This document shows positions 6,366 through 6,406 of a DNA stretch of 6,406 nucleotides, piece after piece. Both the position numbers and the translations under genes were made by a program. A model generated the notes under the pieces. The model searched no databases. It saw nothing but the letters and a program-made list of their open reading frames with translations, and had not been told where the DNA came from. This stretch comes from Kiritimatiellia bacterium. Its GTDB lineage: Bacteria; Verrucomicrobiota; Kiritimatiellia; UBA8416; SLMC01. How positions within the stretch are numbered: position 1 is the first letter of the stretch; each line of letters starts with the position of its first letter. The stretch is taken from contig SLMC01000142.1 in NCBI GenBank assembly GCA_007133745.1, positions 1-6,406 on the forward strand. The letters run 5' to 3'.

Positions 6366-6406
6366 GTATGTGGGTATGTGGGTTTGTGAGTGCGTGAGTT
6401 TGTGAG
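6366..6406. repeat. 8-bp tandem array, G/T-rich, cut by the window end
   Basis: Five successive units, gtatgtgg, gtatgtgg, gtttgtga, gtgcgtga and gtttgtga, run from 6366 to 6405, plus the first base of a sixth. The pattern is roughly g-t-n-t/c-g-t-g-r. The same unit type forms the arrays at 5691-5768. The array continues past the window, so its full length is unknown. Confidence 0.85.

Noticed and set aside
5829..6389. A 186-residue + strand frame opposite the small membrane protein gene
   Set aside because: Its translation is rich in His, Arg and Gln without structure and it runs into the octamer array, whereas the minus strand has an excellent start site and a clean membrane topology.
5691..6406. 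CRISPR-like array
   Set aside because: The repeats are 8-bp tandem units without spacers, not 25-40 bp repeats separated by unique spacers, and no cas gene is present.

Overview
The window looks like a stretch of a GC-rich, Gram-negative-type bacterial chromosome. It carries one cell-wall gene on the + strand (murG), a compact minus-strand group of Bat-type (Bacteroides aerotolerance) envelope genes, one unrecognised small membrane protein gene, and an unusual amount of short repetitive intergenic DNA. The Bat genes, the isolated murG and the small hairpin and short-period repeats together suggest a Verrucomicrobiota/Kiritimatiellota/Lentisphaerota (PVC-like) lineage. That placement is an inference from general appearance, not proof.

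Layout. 1-509 is non-coding: a (GA)23(GT)10 microsatellite at the very start, then an AT-richer stretch with a G8 run, several inverted repeats and two copies of a small GGCGGAC-TGAAA-GTCCGCC hairpin. murG (510-1619, +) encodes the lipid II synthase, with all its glycine-rich loops intact. A 101-bp convergent spacer follows. The minus strand then carries, in transcription order, a small four-helix membrane protein (6317-5808), a full-length BatD-like protein (5632-3662), a BatE-like TPR membrane protein (3665-2961; its start overlaps the batD stop by 4 bp, ATGA) and a second, shorter BatD-like protein ending in an SH3-like domain (2884-1721). 8-bp-period G/T-rich arrays lie on both sides of the small membrane protein gene: one folds back on itself at 5691-5768, and the other starts at 6366 and runs off the window end.

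How the genes fit together. The three Bat genes should all act at the inner membrane and in the periplasm. BatD1 is a signal-peptide protein with Ig-like segments, one transmembrane helix and a cytoplasmic tail. The TPR protein has a signal peptide, a periplasmic TPR part and two membrane helices. BatD2 is predicted to be wholly periplasmic and carries the SH3-like domain that in many bacteria sits at the C terminus of BatE. The usual MoxR ATPase, DUF58 and VWA (BatA/BatB) partners are not in the window and could lie beyond position 6406. The points most worth following up are the SH3 domain carried on a second BatD and the 8-bp arrays with a shared leader around an unknown membrane protein gene. 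No CRISPR, tRNA, rRNA, transposase or phage gene was seen.
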